From Candidatus Nitrososphaera gargensis Ga9.2 (GTDB lineage: Archaea > Thermoproteota > Nitrososphaeria > Nitrososphaerales > Nitrososphaeraceae), in the NCBI RefSeq assembly GCF_000303155.1, contig NC_018719.1, positions 2,418,001 to 2,482,000 of the forward strand: DNA of 64,000 nucleotides. The letters run 5' to 3'. The translations under genes and the position numbers were made by a program. The notes beneath the pieces were generated by a model that was given only the letters and a program-made list of their open reading frames with translations, ran no database searches and was not told the DNA's origin. Numbering within the stretch: position 1 is the stretch's first letter; the number at the start of each line of letters is the position of its first letter. Positions 1-9,262 of the stretch are shown one piece after another.

Positions 1-890
1 TGCGCCTTAAGCGTCATTTCCGGCTCGGCTGCAGTCCCGGTTTCGCCGGGCGGGATGAGCGGCACCTGCTTTGGCCTTTCCGGCACGACCAGCCCATAGC
101 TTGCGGTAACGTTCGAGTCCGCCGGCACTAGCCGCGGCCTATTCTTGCTTCCGTCCTCCCACTGCATGAACACGATGTCATTCTTCTTTGAGTTGCCACA
201 GTCGTTACAGTCTGCAGGGTAGACGAAATAGAGCTTGTCTTCAAGCCCGCTTACCGTAAAGCCCCGCTCGTCCGCATAGCCTGTCTTTATGATGTTGCCG
301 TTGATGTCATAGACTGCCGTGAACATGCCGACTCCGTCGTCAGTGAACTTTTCGCTCCAGCCTTCAGACTGGATCCTCTTTGCGCGGATCGTTATGCTGT
401 GGCTCTTGTCCGCCGGCTTGGTGGCACTGTCATCATCATTTTCAAGCTCGATGTGGTGGTTGATAGTGGTGCGGTAATTCTCCAAGTTTATCGTGACTGG
501 CTGGTAGATTATTGTATTGTTGCGGTAGACCGGCTTGTTTATCACTACAGTATTGTTTGCAATAACGGTGCCGGTGTTGTTATTCTGCTGTTGTTGTTGT
601 GGCTGCTGGCCGCTGGCATTTTCAGCTATGGTAGTAGTGCTGCTGTCGCTGTCCGATTCGTTCCGTCTGTCTATGGTAGTCAAGACTGGCTCGGGGCCGG
701 CATCCTCCTGCTGCCTTGGCATGGCAGAATATGCCGCAAATCCTCCTATGGCTGCGACGACCACAATAATTACCGCGACGGCAGCTCCTTTTTTCCTGCT
801 CACCGCAAACCAGACGCCGGCTCGATATTTACGAGATATCGAGTTCCAATAAAGAAAATATGTCTTTGCTCTAGAAGAAATTTCTCGCAT
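1..890 (-). CDS. Membrane-anchored extracytoplasmic protein (C-terminus beyond window)
   Basis: The reverse frame stays open from ATG at 890 to the window edge, so the C-terminus is missing. The product has a short basic N-terminus (MREISSRAKTYFLYWN), one transmembrane segment at about residues 35-52 (AAVAVIIVVVAAIGGFAAY), a polar linker rich in Ser, Thr, Gln and Asn with a Gln run, then a globular part with a C-N-D-C pair. This is the plan of a membrane-tethered outward-facing domain. A GTG at 803 is an alternative start but would put the membrane segment at the extreme N-terminus. I do not recognise the family. Confidence 0.7.
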   Translation of the reverse strand, partial: MREISSRAKTYFLYWNSISRKYRAGVWFAVSRKKGAAVAVIIVVVAAIGGFAAYSAMPRQQEDAGPEPVLTTIDRRNESDSDSSTTTIAENASGQQPQQQQQNNNTGTVIANNTVVINKPVYRNNTIIYQPVTINLENYRTTINHHIELENDDDSATKPADKSHSITIRAKRIQSEGWSEKFTDDGVGMFTAVYDINGNIIKTGYADERGFTVSGLEDKLYFVYPADCNDCGNSKKNDIVFMQWEDGSKNRPRLVPADSNVTASYGLVVPERPKQVPLIPPGETGTAAEPEMTLKA

Positions 891-980
891 TTGTCTGGGA
901 CAGCTCGGCCTGCTTTAGCTATAATCTCATCCTGAAATCTTAAATTCATCCGCATGTTAGACGATTAATAAATAATAGAG

Positions 981-1354
981 CTAAAAGCTCTGTACTCTAG
1001 CATCCCAAAGAGGATCCTCCGGCTAGACAAATCCATTCGCTTTTACGCCATTGTCGAGGGGTTTGGGTACATTGTCGATTCAGAGGCAAGGGCTGATCTG
1101 CAGCCCTCTCTAACCAGAGAAGAGCTGATAAGTGCGTGCTGTTTGTGTCCATACGCCACAGGACCAGAACGGTACTGGAAGAAAAGCTTGGCAGGGCGCA
1201 GTGCGTAGTCATGTTTTATGAAAAAGTCATACTGGCGTCGATGCCACTTGCCGACAATGACCTTGTGCTGGTAACCGTTGACACTAGCGCAAGGAACTTT
1301 CAGGACATTATGCGCAAGGTGCTAAAGCTGATCGGCAAGTACATTGTGCTGTGA
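981..1354 (+). pseudogene. Broken DUF6659-like gene (roadblock-type fold)
   Basis: Coding-like sequence runs in one frame from about 981 (IPKRILRLDKSIRFYAIVEG) to about 1133, then continues in the next frame (RHRTRTVLEEKLGRAQCVVM) to the stop at 1354. The two parts match, in order, the intact paralogues at 16164-16526 and 54080-54445 (pattern K-I-R-x-A-x-V, later a charged helix, then a C-terminal DxxxxxxxDI). There is no ATG, GTG or TTG in the first frame before an upstream TAA at about 968. A 72-residue product from GTG 1136 is possible but would lack half the domain. I read it as a pseudogene; a frameshift error would not explain the missing start. Confidence 0.6.
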
Positions 1355-1368
1355 TCCGTCTTCTGCTA

Positions 1369-2802
1369 TTACATCACGTCGACATCATGCGGCTGGCTCT
1401 CGGTGTAGCCGGCTGACGTCATCCTGATGAACTCGGCGTTCTTTTGCATCTCCGCTATCGTCTTGGCGCCGCAGTAAGAGAGCCCAGAGCGAAGCCCGCC
1501 GGCCAGCTGCCTTACAATCTCGACGACGCTCCCCTTGTATGGCACCATCGCCTCGACGCCTTCTGGCACATAGTCGTTCAGGTCGTCAGAGTCTACTACC
1601 TGCGGGCCTTCCTCGCGGTATTTCCTGCCGAGCGATGCGTAGAACGACGCCATGCCCCTGTACATCTTGAATTTCTTGCCGTTCTTGACAAGCGTCTTGC
1701 CAGGGCTTTCGTCCGTGCCGCCAAAGAGGCTGCCTACCATGACAGACGACGCGCCTGCCGCAAGAGCCTTGGTGATGTCGCCAGAGTTGCGGATGCCGCC
1801 ATCGGAAATTACCGGGATATCATAATCGCGGGCGACACTCACGCTGTCAATGACCGCCGTCAGCTGCGGCACGCCTGAGCCTGTGACCACCCTTGTTATA
1901 CATATCGAGCCTGATCCTACGCCTACCTTGACTGCGTCCACACCGGCTTTGATAAGATCCCTTGCCCCCTCGCCCGTCGCGACATTTCCTGCAATAAGCT
2001 CGCAGCTTGGGAACGCCTTCTTGATCATGTGGACGGTGTTGATAGCATTATCGCTGTGGCCGTGGGCAATGTCCACTACTAGGACGTCCGCGCCTGCCTC
2101 AAGCAGCGCCTCGGCGCGCTCTAGATAGTCGCCCTTGACGCCAACTGCCGCCCCGACTAGCAGCCTGCCCTTCTTGTCCTTTGATGCGTGCGGATACTGC
2201 TCCATCTTTAAAATGTCCTTGCTGGTGATGAGCCCGACTATCCTGCGCTTGTCGTCTATCACTGGCAGCTTTTCAATCCGCTGCTTGTGCAGGATCTCCT
2301 TGGCCTGATCTATCGTCAGCCCGGCCTTGGCCGTAATGACTTCTTTTGTCATCAGCTCGGACACCTTGCGCCGGTTGTTGTTTTCAAAAGTGATGTCGCG
2401 TCTTGTAATGATGCCGGCGAGCTTGCCCCCTTCTTCGACCAAGAGCCCTGAAACGCCGTACTCGGCCATCGCCTTTTTCGCCTCCGCGACGGTCACGTCT
2501 GGCTTGATGGTGTACGGCTGCTCTATCATGACTGATTCGGAGCGCTTGACCTTGAGGATCTCGTCTACCTGATCCTCGATTGTCATGAAGCGGTGGATGA
2601 TGCCGATTCCGCCTTCCCTTGCAAGGGCTATAGCCATTCCCGATTCTGTGACGGTGTCCATGTTGGCGCTGATGATAGGTATGTTGAGCGTGATGTTGCG
2701 TGAAAGTTTCGTGCGCAGGTCAGTCTGGGATCTGGAAACTATGGGCGACCGTTTAGGAACGAGAAGTACATCGTCAAATGTCAGACCTTCTCTAATGTCC
2801 AA
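1369..2802 (-). CDS. guaB: IMP dehydrogenase
   Basis: This enzyme oxidises IMP to XMP with NAD+, the committed step of GMP synthesis. The 477-residue length is normal for the family. The (beta/alpha)8 barrel is interrupted near residues 95-215 by two CBS domains ([17 protein letters not shown] and [17 protein letters not shown]). The catalytic loop [11 protein letters not shown] with the active-site Cys lies near residue 300, followed by the DGGIRNSGD phosphate-binding loop and the flap segment [14 protein letters not shown]. The partner enzyme GuaA is at 40902-42437. The gene converges with the degraded DUF6659-like gene. Start ATG at 2802. Confidence 0.97.
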   Translation of the reverse strand: MDIREGLTFDDVLLVPKRSPIVSRSQTDLRTKLSRNITLNIPIISANMDTVTESGMAIALAREGGIGIIHRFMTIEDQVDEILKVKRSESVMIEQPYTIKPDVTVAEAKKAMAEYGVSGLLVEEGGKLAGIITRRDITFENNNRRKVSELMTKEVITAKAGLTIDQAKEILHKQRIEKLPVIDDKRRIVGLITSKDILKMEQYPHASKDKKGRLLVGAAVGVKGDYLERAEALLEAGADVLVVDIAHGHSDNAINTVHMIKKAFPSCELIAGNVATGEGARDLIKAGVDAVKVGVGSGSICITRVVTGSGVPQLTAVIDSVSVARDYDIPVISDGGIRNSGDITKALAAGASSVMVGSLFGGTDESPGKTLVKNGKKFKMYRGMASFYASLGRKYREEGPQVVDSDDLNDYVPEGVEAMVPYKGSVVEIVRQLAGGLRSGLSYCGAKTIAEMQKNAEFIRMTSAGYTESQPHDVDVM

Positions 2803-2850
2803 CTATTCCCTTGCTGTCTAGTCGCCTTGTAGGATTATAAGCGTTTGCCA

Positions 2851-3690
2851 TCAGGGCTTCAACAATTGTAGCATCGTCAGCGCTCGCACAGTTTCTCGGA
2901 CATTGTGAGTTCTTATAATGCTTGCCCCGTTGAGGACTGCCACTGCCTCGCATATTATAGATGGTACAAGGCGGTCCTCTGCCTGCACATTAAGCAGGTG
3001 CCCGATGAACGACTTTCTGGACACAGAGACGCACACTGGCCCGAGCGCGGCAAGCTTATCCAAGTTCGACAGGACTTCGATATCCCGGGCATACCATGGA
3101 ACGTCCGTCATCTTGGTAAAGAATGGGTTCTTGCCTTCCTCCCTGAAAAACCCTATCGACGGGTCGACTATCACGTCCTTTATGCCGGCTTGCTTTGCAA
3201 TGACAAGGCTTTCCTTCAATGCCTTTACTGTGCCTGCAAGCCTGCCTGTAGCAGGGGCCTTGCTGTAGGCGCCAATAATCGCCGGCACGCCTGCCTTTGT
3301 CATGACGTCGGACATCTTCTCATCATATTTCAGGCCGGTCACGTCATTTATCGCGTCAGCGCCGGCCGCCACCGCCTCTTCTGCGACGGCTGCGCGGGGC
3401 GTGTCTGCAGAGACGGGCAGGTCGCACGCGCTCTTCACTGCCCTGATAGCCTTCTTCATCCTGCGTATTTCCTCGTCGATTGGGATCACCGTTTCAAGGT
3501 ATGGCGCGGTGGACATGGCTCCTACGTCGATGATGCTTGCGCCGTGTTCCTGCATCTGCCTTGCAGCGGTGGCGATCTCTTGCTCGCTAGTCTTGACCGA
3601 GCCCTTGTAGAACGACTCGGGGCTTGCATTGATTATGCCAAGCACCTTGGGCGCAAGCTTCTTACCTATTTGCACCTGCCCGATCTTCAA
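2851..3690 (-). CDS. Dihydropteroate synthase homologue
   Basis: The protein is a TIM-barrel pterin-binding enzyme expected to join a hydroxymethylpterin diphosphate to an aromatic amine in folate or methanopterin-type cofactor synthesis. Seen directly: the N-terminal pterin-site signature GIINASPESFY (family form GIlNvTPDSF), ASIIDVGAMSTAPY, the Asp loop SADTPR, INDVTG, DPSIGFF, and SRKSFIGHLL near the C-terminus. Its 279 residues fit the family. It sits about 50 bp upstream of guaB on the same strand and could be co-transcribed. MptE, the preceding enzyme of the same pathway, is at 24090-24827. The exact arylamine substrate cannot be told from sequence. Confidence 0.88.
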   Translation of the reverse strand: MKIGQVQIGKKLAPKVLGIINASPESFYKGSVKTSEQEIATAARQMQEHGASIIDVGAMSTAPYLETVIPIDEEIRRMKKAIRAVKSACDLPVSADTPRAAVAEEAVAAGADAINDVTGLKYDEKMSDVMTKAGVPAIIGAYSKAPATGRLAGTVKALKESLVIAKQAGIKDVIVDPSIGFFREEGKNPFFTKMTDVPWYARDIEVLSNLDKLAALGPVCVSVSRKSFIGHLLNVQAEDRLVPSIICEAVAVLNGASIIRTHNVRETVRALTMLQLLKP

Positions 3691-3781
3691 CGCCCAACTC
3701 TACGGGATAGAAGATATTAAACTAGTAGTCTCTGCTGCATGTAGCTAGCTTGGCTGCAGCAGGCGGTGTTCTGGCTTTGCA

Positions 3782-4615
3782 CTACCCAACAGGCTTTACA
3801 TCCTTTGTCACAATTGCCAGAAATCCCATCAGGATGTCATACATTTCTTTTGGCTTTTCTATGACGACCCAGTGGTCGCTCCCCTGCAGGACCCTCAATT
3901 CCATTTCAGGTATCTCTTCCTTTGTTTCCTTTATGAGGCGCATAAACACATCATCGTCGCTACCCACAATGGCAAACACCTTGCAGCCCGAAGCGCGTAG
4001 ACCCTGCACTACATTTCCGGGTATGGTGTACAGTGCGACCGTGGCCGCCACGAATCCTTCAACAGAGGTTTTTGTGAAAACTTCCCTGAAGAAATCTGCG
4101 TGCCTCTTGTCTGCAAACAGGTCTCTTGCTTCGTCAAGGCTTACGAGTTTATGCTCTGCCAGAGCTTTCATCCCTTGCGTGATCGCAACCTCGCGCGTCC
4201 TAAAGTGCTTCTCTAGATCTTTTTCTTGAAACTTTTTGGGAGAGCCATTGATCATGATTATGGCGTCAACTTTTCCGGGATGTTGAGCTGCATACATTGA
4301 AGAGATTATGCCGCCTATAGAATGGCCGATGATGGTGCACTTGCCTATATTCAGGTGTTCCAACAGCCGGCGGAGGTCATCAATAAGGTCCTGCATGGTA
4401 TACGCCCCGGTTTTGCCCATGTTAGTCCTGTGGTGCCCTCTGAGCTCGTATGCGATTACCCTGAACCCGCTCTTTAAGAGCAGCTGGATCTCATAGTCCC
4501 AGATCAGGATGTTCCCCCCTATGGGATGTATCAGGACGAGCGGATACGAGCGGGCGTCGCCGTGATCTTCGTAGTATGTACTGACAGAATTGGAAGGCGA
4601 GGATAGAAAAGGCAT
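3782..4615 (-). CDS. Alpha/beta-hydrolase fold enzyme
   Basis: The 277-residue protein shows a classic alpha/beta-hydrolase layout: oxyanion region LVLIHPIGGNILIWDY, strand-helix VIAYELRGHH, nucleophile elbow GHSIGGIISSMYAA (Ser near residue 103), a cap region, the acid-bearing strand FAIVGSDDDVF, and the catalytic His in GSDHWVVIEKP. No signal peptide is present, so it is probably cytosolic. Substrate unknown; relatives include esterases, lactonases and haloperoxidase-like enzymes. It stands alone, divergent from pdaD, with about 90 bp between them. Confidence 0.85.
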   Translation of the reverse strand: MPFLSSPSNSVSTYYEDHGDARSYPLVLIHPIGGNILIWDYEIQLLLKSGFRVIAYELRGHHRTNMGKTGAYTMQDLIDDLRRLLEHLNIGKCTIIGHSIGGIISSMYAAQHPGKVDAIIMINGSPKKFQEKDLEKHFRTREVAITQGMKALAEHKLVSLDEARDLFADKRHADFFREVFTKTSVEGFVAATVALYTIPGNVVQGLRASGCKVFAIVGSDDDVFMRLIKETKEEIPEMELRVLQGSDHWVVIEKPKEMYDILMGFLAIVTKDVKPVG

Positions 4616-4718
4616 ATGATATTACAGGATATCGATCAATCCTGCAGGCTAATTAAGAATTCTGGAAGCAGATCTAGTCGATTTGTTATAACCCTAATCT
4701 GCCTTGTCCGCCAATGCT

Positions 4719-5306
4719 ATGCATATGGAACGACAGGATCTTGCTAATGCAAACCTTGCATTTTACGTCCCAAAAATGATGTTCTTCACAAAGGGCAAGG
4801 GCATGCACAAGGACTATCTTACAAGCTTTGAGCTTGCATTGAGAGATGCAGAGATCGCTGACCTCAACTTGGTGTCTGTGTCAAGCATACTGCCACCCCG
4901 CTGCAAGATAGTGAGCAGGCAGGAGGGGAGGAAGTATTTGCGGCCCGGGCAGGTAGTGTTTGCTATAATGGCAAGGGCCGCCACTAACGAGCCCAACAGG
5001 CTGATCGCCGCGTCTATAGGACTTGCAAGGCCGGCTGACGAAAGCCAGCACGGGTACTTGTCAGAGCACCATCCTACAGGCGAAACTGCGCAAAAGGCTG
5101 GCGACTACGCGGAGGATATGGCAATGGAGATGCTCGCGACAACGTTCGGGCTACCAAACGACCCGAGCCTCACGTGGAACGAAAGGGAGGAGCAATGGAA
5201 GCTGTCAGGTAAGATCTACAGGACGCAGAACTTTACCCAGTCGGCAGAGGGCAACAAGGACGGCCTCTGGACCACGGTCGTCAGCGCGGCAGTTCTCATC
5301 CTGTGA
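4719..5306 (+). CDS. pdaD: Pyruvoyl-dependent arginine decarboxylase
   Basis: This enzyme converts arginine to agmatine, the first step of archaeal polyamine synthesis. It is made as a proenzyme that cleaves itself between two serines to form the pyruvoyl cofactor. The self-cleavage signature NLVSVSSILPP is present near residue 55, followed by the GQVVFAIMARAAT and GYLSEHH segments typical of PdaD. I place the start at ATG 4719; TTG 4704 is in frame upstream but weaker. A TATA-like TTATAA lies about 33 bp before the ATG, which suits a leaderless or short-leader transcript. The 3' end overlaps the convergent gene by about 11 bp. Confidence 0.93.
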   Translation: MHMERQDLANANLAFYVPKMMFFTKGKGMHKDYLTSFELALRDAEIADLNLVSVSSILPPRCKIVSRQEGRKYLRPGQVVFAIMARAATNEPNRLIAASIGLARPADESQHGYLSEHHPTGETAQKAGDYAEDMAMEMLATTFGLPNDPSLTWNEREEQWKLSGKIYRTQNFTQSAEGNKDGLWTTVVSAAVLIL

Positions 5307-5808
5307 TCATAAATCTGACCTGAGCAGAGACGTCCTCCTCTTCCGGCGTAGTGTGCACGGTGGCGATATAGTCGCCTGCTGGCGCGCCTTCTTCGTCCCA
5401 TGTTATCTCTTTTGACTCGCCTGGCGCAAGCTCGGTTATCATCTTGGCCGAGGGCACGTTGTATTTCTGGCCGCTGCCCGCATGCACTATCTCTAGGCCA
5501 AGAGACGTGTCTGGAAAGGCGAGCGTCCTGTCGCCGATGTTCTTGACCGTGATCGTCACCGGCTCGCCGGCGTCGTACGTTGCCTCGTCGGTGGTCACCA
5601 CTAAGATCCTGTCGCTGCTTCCAGCGTCAACCCTGTCTTCTACAAAATCTTGCGCCTCCCTGACAACAGCGCTCTCGCTAATTCTCTCCCCGACTATTTC
5701 GGCACCCCTTATCAGCCCAGAGAAAAAAACGCCCACTCCAAGCCCGATGGCAACGAGCACTATTGCAATGATCGCCACCCACGTTACAAAGCCCACAGCT
5801 ATTGCCAA
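5296..5808 (-). CDS. Membrane-anchored protein with BsuPI-like beta domain
   Basis: The product has an N-terminal membrane segment (residues about 8-32, VTWVAIIAIVLVAIGLGVGVFF), a short helical linker, then an Ig-like beta domain with features of the BsuPI/intracellular proteinase inhibitor family (YDAGEPVTITVKNIGDRTL, ELAPGESKEITWD, GDYIATVHT). It is probably tethered on the outer face. TTG 5808 is the most upstream start after an in-frame stop; GTG five codons on is an alternative. Function unknown. Confidence 0.7.
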   Translation of the reverse strand: MAIAVGFVTWVAIIAIVLVAIGLGVGVFFSGLIRGAEIVGERISESAVVREAQDFVEDRVDAGSSDRILVVTTDEATYDAGEPVTITVKNIGDRTLAFPDTSLGLEIVHAGSGQKYNVPSAKMITELAPGESKEITWDEEGAPAGDYIATVHTTPEEEDVSAQVRFMITG

Positions 5809-5899
5809 TCGACAAACGCCTTAACCATTTTGGGTTCCTGCTCTAGTACAATTTTAGGCAAACGATTATCAGTAGCCGCCGCACCTGCCCGTTTCGAAA

Positions 5900-6022
5900 A
5901 TGAAAAGATGCAATACATGCAAAGAAGAGTTTGATGAAAGCGAGTTTGTCGGGAACCAGTGCAAGGCGTGCCACGCCGCGTACCTAGAGTCGCTTGGCGG
6001 CGAAGACCAGTACTCTTCCTAG
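5900..6022 (+). CDS. Small four-cysteine zinc-ribbon protein
   Basis: ATG at 5900 opens a 40-residue frame with two knuckles, RCNTCKEEF and QCKACHAAY, which should bind one zinc ion. The C-terminus is acidic and short. Its stop overlaps the stop of the convergent gene at 6019. Proteins of this size and pattern are frequent in this genome; function unknown. Confidence 0.6.
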   Translation: MKRCNTCKEEFDESEFVGNQCKACHAAYLESLGGEDQYSS

Positions 6023-6372
6023 CGGCTCAGCCGGACGCCGGCAGCCTTTAGCTGCCTGATGACGTTGTCGACCTGAGCTGCTGTCACCCTGCCGACCGTC
6101 ATGCCCGAGCTCTGCGCCAGCATGCCGTTGACGAGCTGCGCTATCATCTCTGAATCGTAAAACGCCGGGGTATTCTCAAGTAGCTCTGCCACCTTGGCTG
6201 GGTCCATCCCTCCGGTTATCTTGCCGGACGTTATGAGGGCACCGAACTTTTGTACTGATTCAAACATGCCCACATTGTAGGCAATGAAGGCTATCTTTTC
6301 CGGCGGTAGCACGTCAATGCCATCTGATGGTTGTTGCATGCCCTGTACAGCATTGCCTGCGTAATAAATCAC
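6019..6372 (-). CDS. Hypothetical protein
   Basis: The 117-residue soluble protein is largely helical with no cysteines and no membrane segment. I recognise no domain. The C-terminal part (MTVGRVTAAQVDNVIRQLKA) reads like a small helical regulatory or structural module. It is transcribed away from the alcohol dehydrogenase at 6482. Confidence 0.6.
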   Translation of the reverse strand: MIYYAGNAVQGMQQPSDGIDVLPPEKIAFIAYNVGMFESVQKFGALITSGKITGGMDPAKVAELLENTPAFYDSEMIAQLVNGMLAQSSGMTVGRVTAAQVDNVIRQLKAAGVRLSR

Positions 6373-6481
6373 GCTTTGAAGAATAATGTTTCTGAAAAAG
6401 GATGCCAGACTTGAATCTTGTAAACCATTGCAGATATTATGTTACCAACTGTTTTAAGAAATGGTATTTCCCAGAACATGT

Positions 6482-7606
6482 ATGAAGGCTGTTGTTTATC
6501 ATGGCCCGATGGACGTGAGGGTTGACGACAAACCCAAACCAAAGATAGAGCATCAGGAAGATATCGTTCTCAAGGTGACCAGAACCACCATCTGCGGCTC
6601 TGACCTGCACCTTTACCACGGAAATGTCAAGGGGATGGAGCCGGGGCAGACGCTTGGCCACGAGTTTGCCGGCGTCGTCGAACAGGTGGGTGACAGCGTC
6701 GACGAAGTAAAGGCAGGCGACAGGGTGGTCATACCGTTCAACATCAGCTGTGGCCGCTGCTGGTTCTGCCGGCACCAGTTCTGGTCCCAGTGTGACAGGT
6801 CGAACCCAAAGGGCGAGCTTGGCGCAGTGTATGGCTACGGCCAGATGATGGGAGGCTACGACGGTGGTCAGGCTGAGTACGTCAGAGTCCCTTATGCCAA
6901 CACCGACCCGTTAAAGATCCCGGATAATGTGAGTGATGATCAGGCACTGTTTCTGACAGACGTGCTGGCTACAGGATATTTCGGGGCAGACATTGCCAAC
7001 GTCCAGCCGGGTGACGACGTTGCTGTGTTTGGTGCCGGGCCAGTCGGCTACTTTTCCGCAATGAGCTCGCTCCTGAGAGGGGCTGCAAGGGTGTTCGTGG
7101 TCGACCACTGGCCAACAAGGTTGGACAAGGTGGCCAAGATAGGGGCCGAGCCGATAAACTTTGACAAGGAAGACCCAGTGGAGCGCATCAAGAAGGAGGC
7201 TATGGGCAAGGGAGCAGTGTGCATAGACGCGGTTGGCTATGAAGCGGTAGGGCACCACAGCCACGACGCAAGCTCTAACCCGGCATACATACCGCAGAAC
7301 TCGCTGCAGGTGATAAACTGGATAGTGCAGGTGGCGCACAAGTTTTCCACTGTCGGGATACCAGGAGTATACATGACCGAGTTTGCAAACTTTCCGTTTG
7401 GCCAGTTCTTCCAGCGCGAGCTCCAGATCAAGATGGGCCAGTGCCCTGTCAAGCTGTACAACGAGCAGCTATTGCACCTGATCGAAGTGGGCAGAATAGA
7501 CCCTACCCAGCTGATAAGCCACAGGATGAAACTGGACGAGGCAAAGCGAGCCTATGACATATTTGACAAAAAGGGAGAGGCCACAAAAATAGTGCTGACG
7601 CCCTAA
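6482..7606 (+). CDS. Zinc-dependent alcohol dehydrogenase, formaldehyde-dehydrogenase-like
   Basis: This is a medium-chain dehydrogenase that should oxidise an alcohol or hydroxymethyl adduct with NAD(P)+. Catalytic zinc ligands appear in TTICGSDLH and GHEFAG; the structural zinc lobe is CGRCWFCRHQFWSQC; the nucleotide-binding loop is VFGAGPVGYFS. The long insert in the second half and the overall pattern resemble glutathione-independent formaldehyde dehydrogenase relatives rather than simple ADHs. I start it at ATG 6482 (MKAVVYHG), the family's usual N-terminus, and not at the upstream ATG 6461. Confidence 0.88.
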   Translation: MKAVVYHGPMDVRVDDKPKPKIEHQEDIVLKVTRTTICGSDLHLYHGNVKGMEPGQTLGHEFAGVVEQVGDSVDEVKAGDRVVIPFNISCGRCWFCRHQFWSQCDRSNPKGELGAVYGYGQMMGGYDGGQAEYVRVPYANTDPLKIPDNVSDDQALFLTDVLATGYFGADIANVQPGDDVAVFGAGPVGYFSAMSSLLRGAARVFVVDHWPTRLDKVAKIGAEPINFDKEDPVERIKKEAMGKGAVCIDAVGYEAVGHHSHDASSNPAYIPQNSLQVINWIVQVAHKFSTVGIPGVYMTEFANFPFGQFFQRELQIKMGQCPVKLYNEQLLHLIEVGRIDPTQLISHRMKLDEAKRAYDIFDKKGEATKIVLTP

Positions 7607-7614
7607 GCTTAAGC

Positions 7615-8193
7615 TCAGACTTTGGCTATCCTTTCCTGCTTGCCGTGAGCTGGCGCTTCTAGCTTTGGCCAGAGGAGCGACAGGATGAGCGGCGCGTTGC
7701 AAGCTATAAAGTTGGCCATCGCTACTTCCTCCTGAAGGCTCTGCTGCAGCTTTGCCGACGCGTCTTTCAGGCCGGCCTTGTCGGTCATTTCCATCAATAG
7801 TTTGTACGACACGATCTCGGCGTTCTCGATTATCGCATCCTCCTTTATCCTCATCAGCTCCTTTTCTGCGTCAAGTGTCTGCCTGCTCTCTTCACTTGCC
7901 ACCGACTTGGCAGTCTCTTTTACCATGCCGGTTATGGTGTCGGCAGTGGCCGGCTTGATAGATGGCAGGCTGGCATTGGCTGTGGTGGGGCTGCCGCCCA
8001 TGTTTGTGACGAGCTCCCTGAGCCTGCCCTGCTGCTGGCGTGTCTCCTCAAGGTGGTACTGCAATTGCTGGCGGGTCTGCTCCACTGGTGTCTCGTTTAC
8101 CCTTGCATGTATACGGTCTTCTGCAGCATGCTCCATCGCAAGGGCCTCGTTGAAAAACTGCATAAGCTTGTCGTTCAAAGCCGAATTTATCAT
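7615..8193 (-). CDS. DUF892 (YciE-type) ferritin-like protein
   Basis: A four-helix-bundle protein of the YciE/DUF892 ferritin-like family, associated in other organisms with stress. Helix 1 carries FFNEALAMEHAAEDRI, helix 2 QLQYHLEETRQQQGRL, and the second half EDAIIENAEIVSYKLLME. A central linker rich in Ala, Ser and Thr (residues about 68-90) separates the halves. A second copy at 34079-34659 is frameshifted. The neighbouring Dps at 9396 suggests a stress theme, but they are not co-transcribed. Confidence 0.8.
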   Translation of the reverse strand: MINSALNDKLMQFFNEALAMEHAAEDRIHARVNETPVEQTRQQLQYHLEETRQQQGRLRELVTNMGGSPTTANASLPSIKPATADTITGMVKETAKSVASEESRQTLDAEKELMRIKEDAIIENAEIVSYKLLMEMTDKAGLKDASAKLQQSLQEEVAMANFIACNAPLILSLLWPKLEAPAHGKQERIAKV

Positions 8194-8274
8194 ATATGCT
8201 ACACGTGTCTCTGCATCTGCTTTAAGGGTTGGTCAGAGATATTGCATAATTCGATGCTGTAAAACTTGTCCTCT

Positions 8275-8679
8275 TCACACTTTGGGCGGATGCTTGTCCT
8301 GCCATTTTTTGCCCCGCTCGGCCAAAAGCTCAAAATTTTCGCGGTGCCGCGGCTCGTTCCACTTTTCTCGCAAGCCGTAGACTATGGGCTTGCACTTGTT
8401 CCACTCTGCCTGCAGCGACCCGTACCGGTCAAAGAACAGGTCTTCGTTGAGAAAGCCTTTTTCGACCAGTAGGCCGGCAAGCTCGAACTTGCTTGTGAAC
8501 CGCTCAAAGAACTGGTACTCGCGGCTTCCGTGTGCGTACTTGCTTGTGAACTCCTCTATCGTCCTTTCATGGAACCGGCCCCAGAACCACTCTATCGACT
8601 GAAAGTCATAGTCGGTGTTGTAGAGCTCTGCAAGCCGGAACAAGATGTCTATGTCCTGCGCAGTCGTCCTCTTAGCCAT
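8275..8679 (-). CDS. Hypothetical helical protein
   Basis: The 134-residue soluble protein is rich in aromatic and charged residues (SIEWFWGRFHERTIEEF, YQFFERFTSKFELAGLL). The pattern resembles DUF4760-like helical proteins only loosely, and I do not assign it. ATG at 8679 follows a TATA-like AATATATGG region on the reverse strand. Confidence 0.6.
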   Translation of the reverse strand: MAKRTTAQDIDILFRLAELYNTDYDFQSIEWFWGRFHERTIEEFTSKYAHGSREYQFFERFTSKFELAGLLVEKGFLNEDLFFDRYGSLQAEWNKCKPIVYGLREKWNEPRHRENFELLAERGKKWQDKHPPKV

Positions 8680-8722
8680 ATATACTACAAGTTGGTGTCT
8701 AAACGTAATAAAACTGTCCAGC

Positions 8723-8884
8723 TTACTTTGTAACGGGCTTGAACCAGTGCGTCAGGGGCTTGCTGTCGCCTATGGCTGCCGCAGATATCTTGTGCACCTC
8801 CTTCAGGTGGTGCTCGCGCAGCGCCGGGTCAATGTCTTCGAAGCAGAGTTGGCACTTGACCAGAGGCTTTGGCTCGGCGGTCAT
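8723..8884 (-). CDS. Single C2H2 zinc-finger microprotein
   Basis: The frame MTAEPKPLVKC... holds one finger, CQLCFEDIDPALREHHLKEVH, of C-x2-C...H-x4-H form. The protein is 53 residues from ATG 8884; an in-frame ATG at 8905 would add seven residues. It is one of several one-finger proteins in the window, probably nucleic-acid or protein binding, role unknown. Confidence 0.6.
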   Translation of the reverse strand: MTAEPKPLVKCQLCFEDIDPALREHHLKEVHKISAAAIGDSKPLTHWFKPVTK

Positions 8885-8944
8885 ATTGCGCTCTTCATGA
8901 TGCAATCTTGCAATATATGTGATCCCGTTGACAAAAATGGCGCG

Positions 8945-8988
8945 GCGCCTCTCTCAATAATATGATGACGATAAGCCCTGAGAGGCGC
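8945..8988. terminator. Inverted repeat GCGCCTCTC / GAGAGGCGC followed by T-rich sequence
   Basis: A perfect 9-bp stem (8945-8953 with 8980-8988) around a 26-nt loop is followed by TCTTATTCTTTTTCT. It lies between the small genes ending at 9014 and starting at 8884 on the reverse strand. It may act in transcript ending or processing; archaeal termination mainly uses T-runs, so the stem role is inference. Confidence 0.35.
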
Positions 8989-9013
8989 GTCTTATTCTTT
9001 TTCTGCTGCGCGC

Positions 9014-9136
9014 CTAGTCTGTCTTGATTTCGTGCTTTTCCTTTACCTTATTGCCAAACTCGTCTTTTGCTTCGCGCTCGATTTTGAATTCATCGTCGTC
9101 GTGCTTGACCTTTTCCTTGTATTCTCTTTCAGACAT
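9014..9136 (-). CDS. Small highly charged hypothetical protein
   Basis: ATG 9136 opens a 40-residue frame (MSEREYKEKVKHDDDEFKIE...) made almost wholly of Lys, Glu and Asp, ending in TAG. It has no cysteines and is likely disordered. No homology recognised. Confidence 0.5.
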   Translation of the reverse strand: MSEREYKEKVKHDDDEFKIEREAKDEFGNKVKEKHEIKTD

Positions 9137-9262
9137 TGTAGCCTATATCCTGAAACATGACTTAAAGCAATTGTAGAGAATCTTACTTCTTGATTTGTAA
9201 CTGGTCTGAACTGATAAAAGACATTCATAGGGTTTATTTTCTTTTTAGCGCGCCAGTCATGC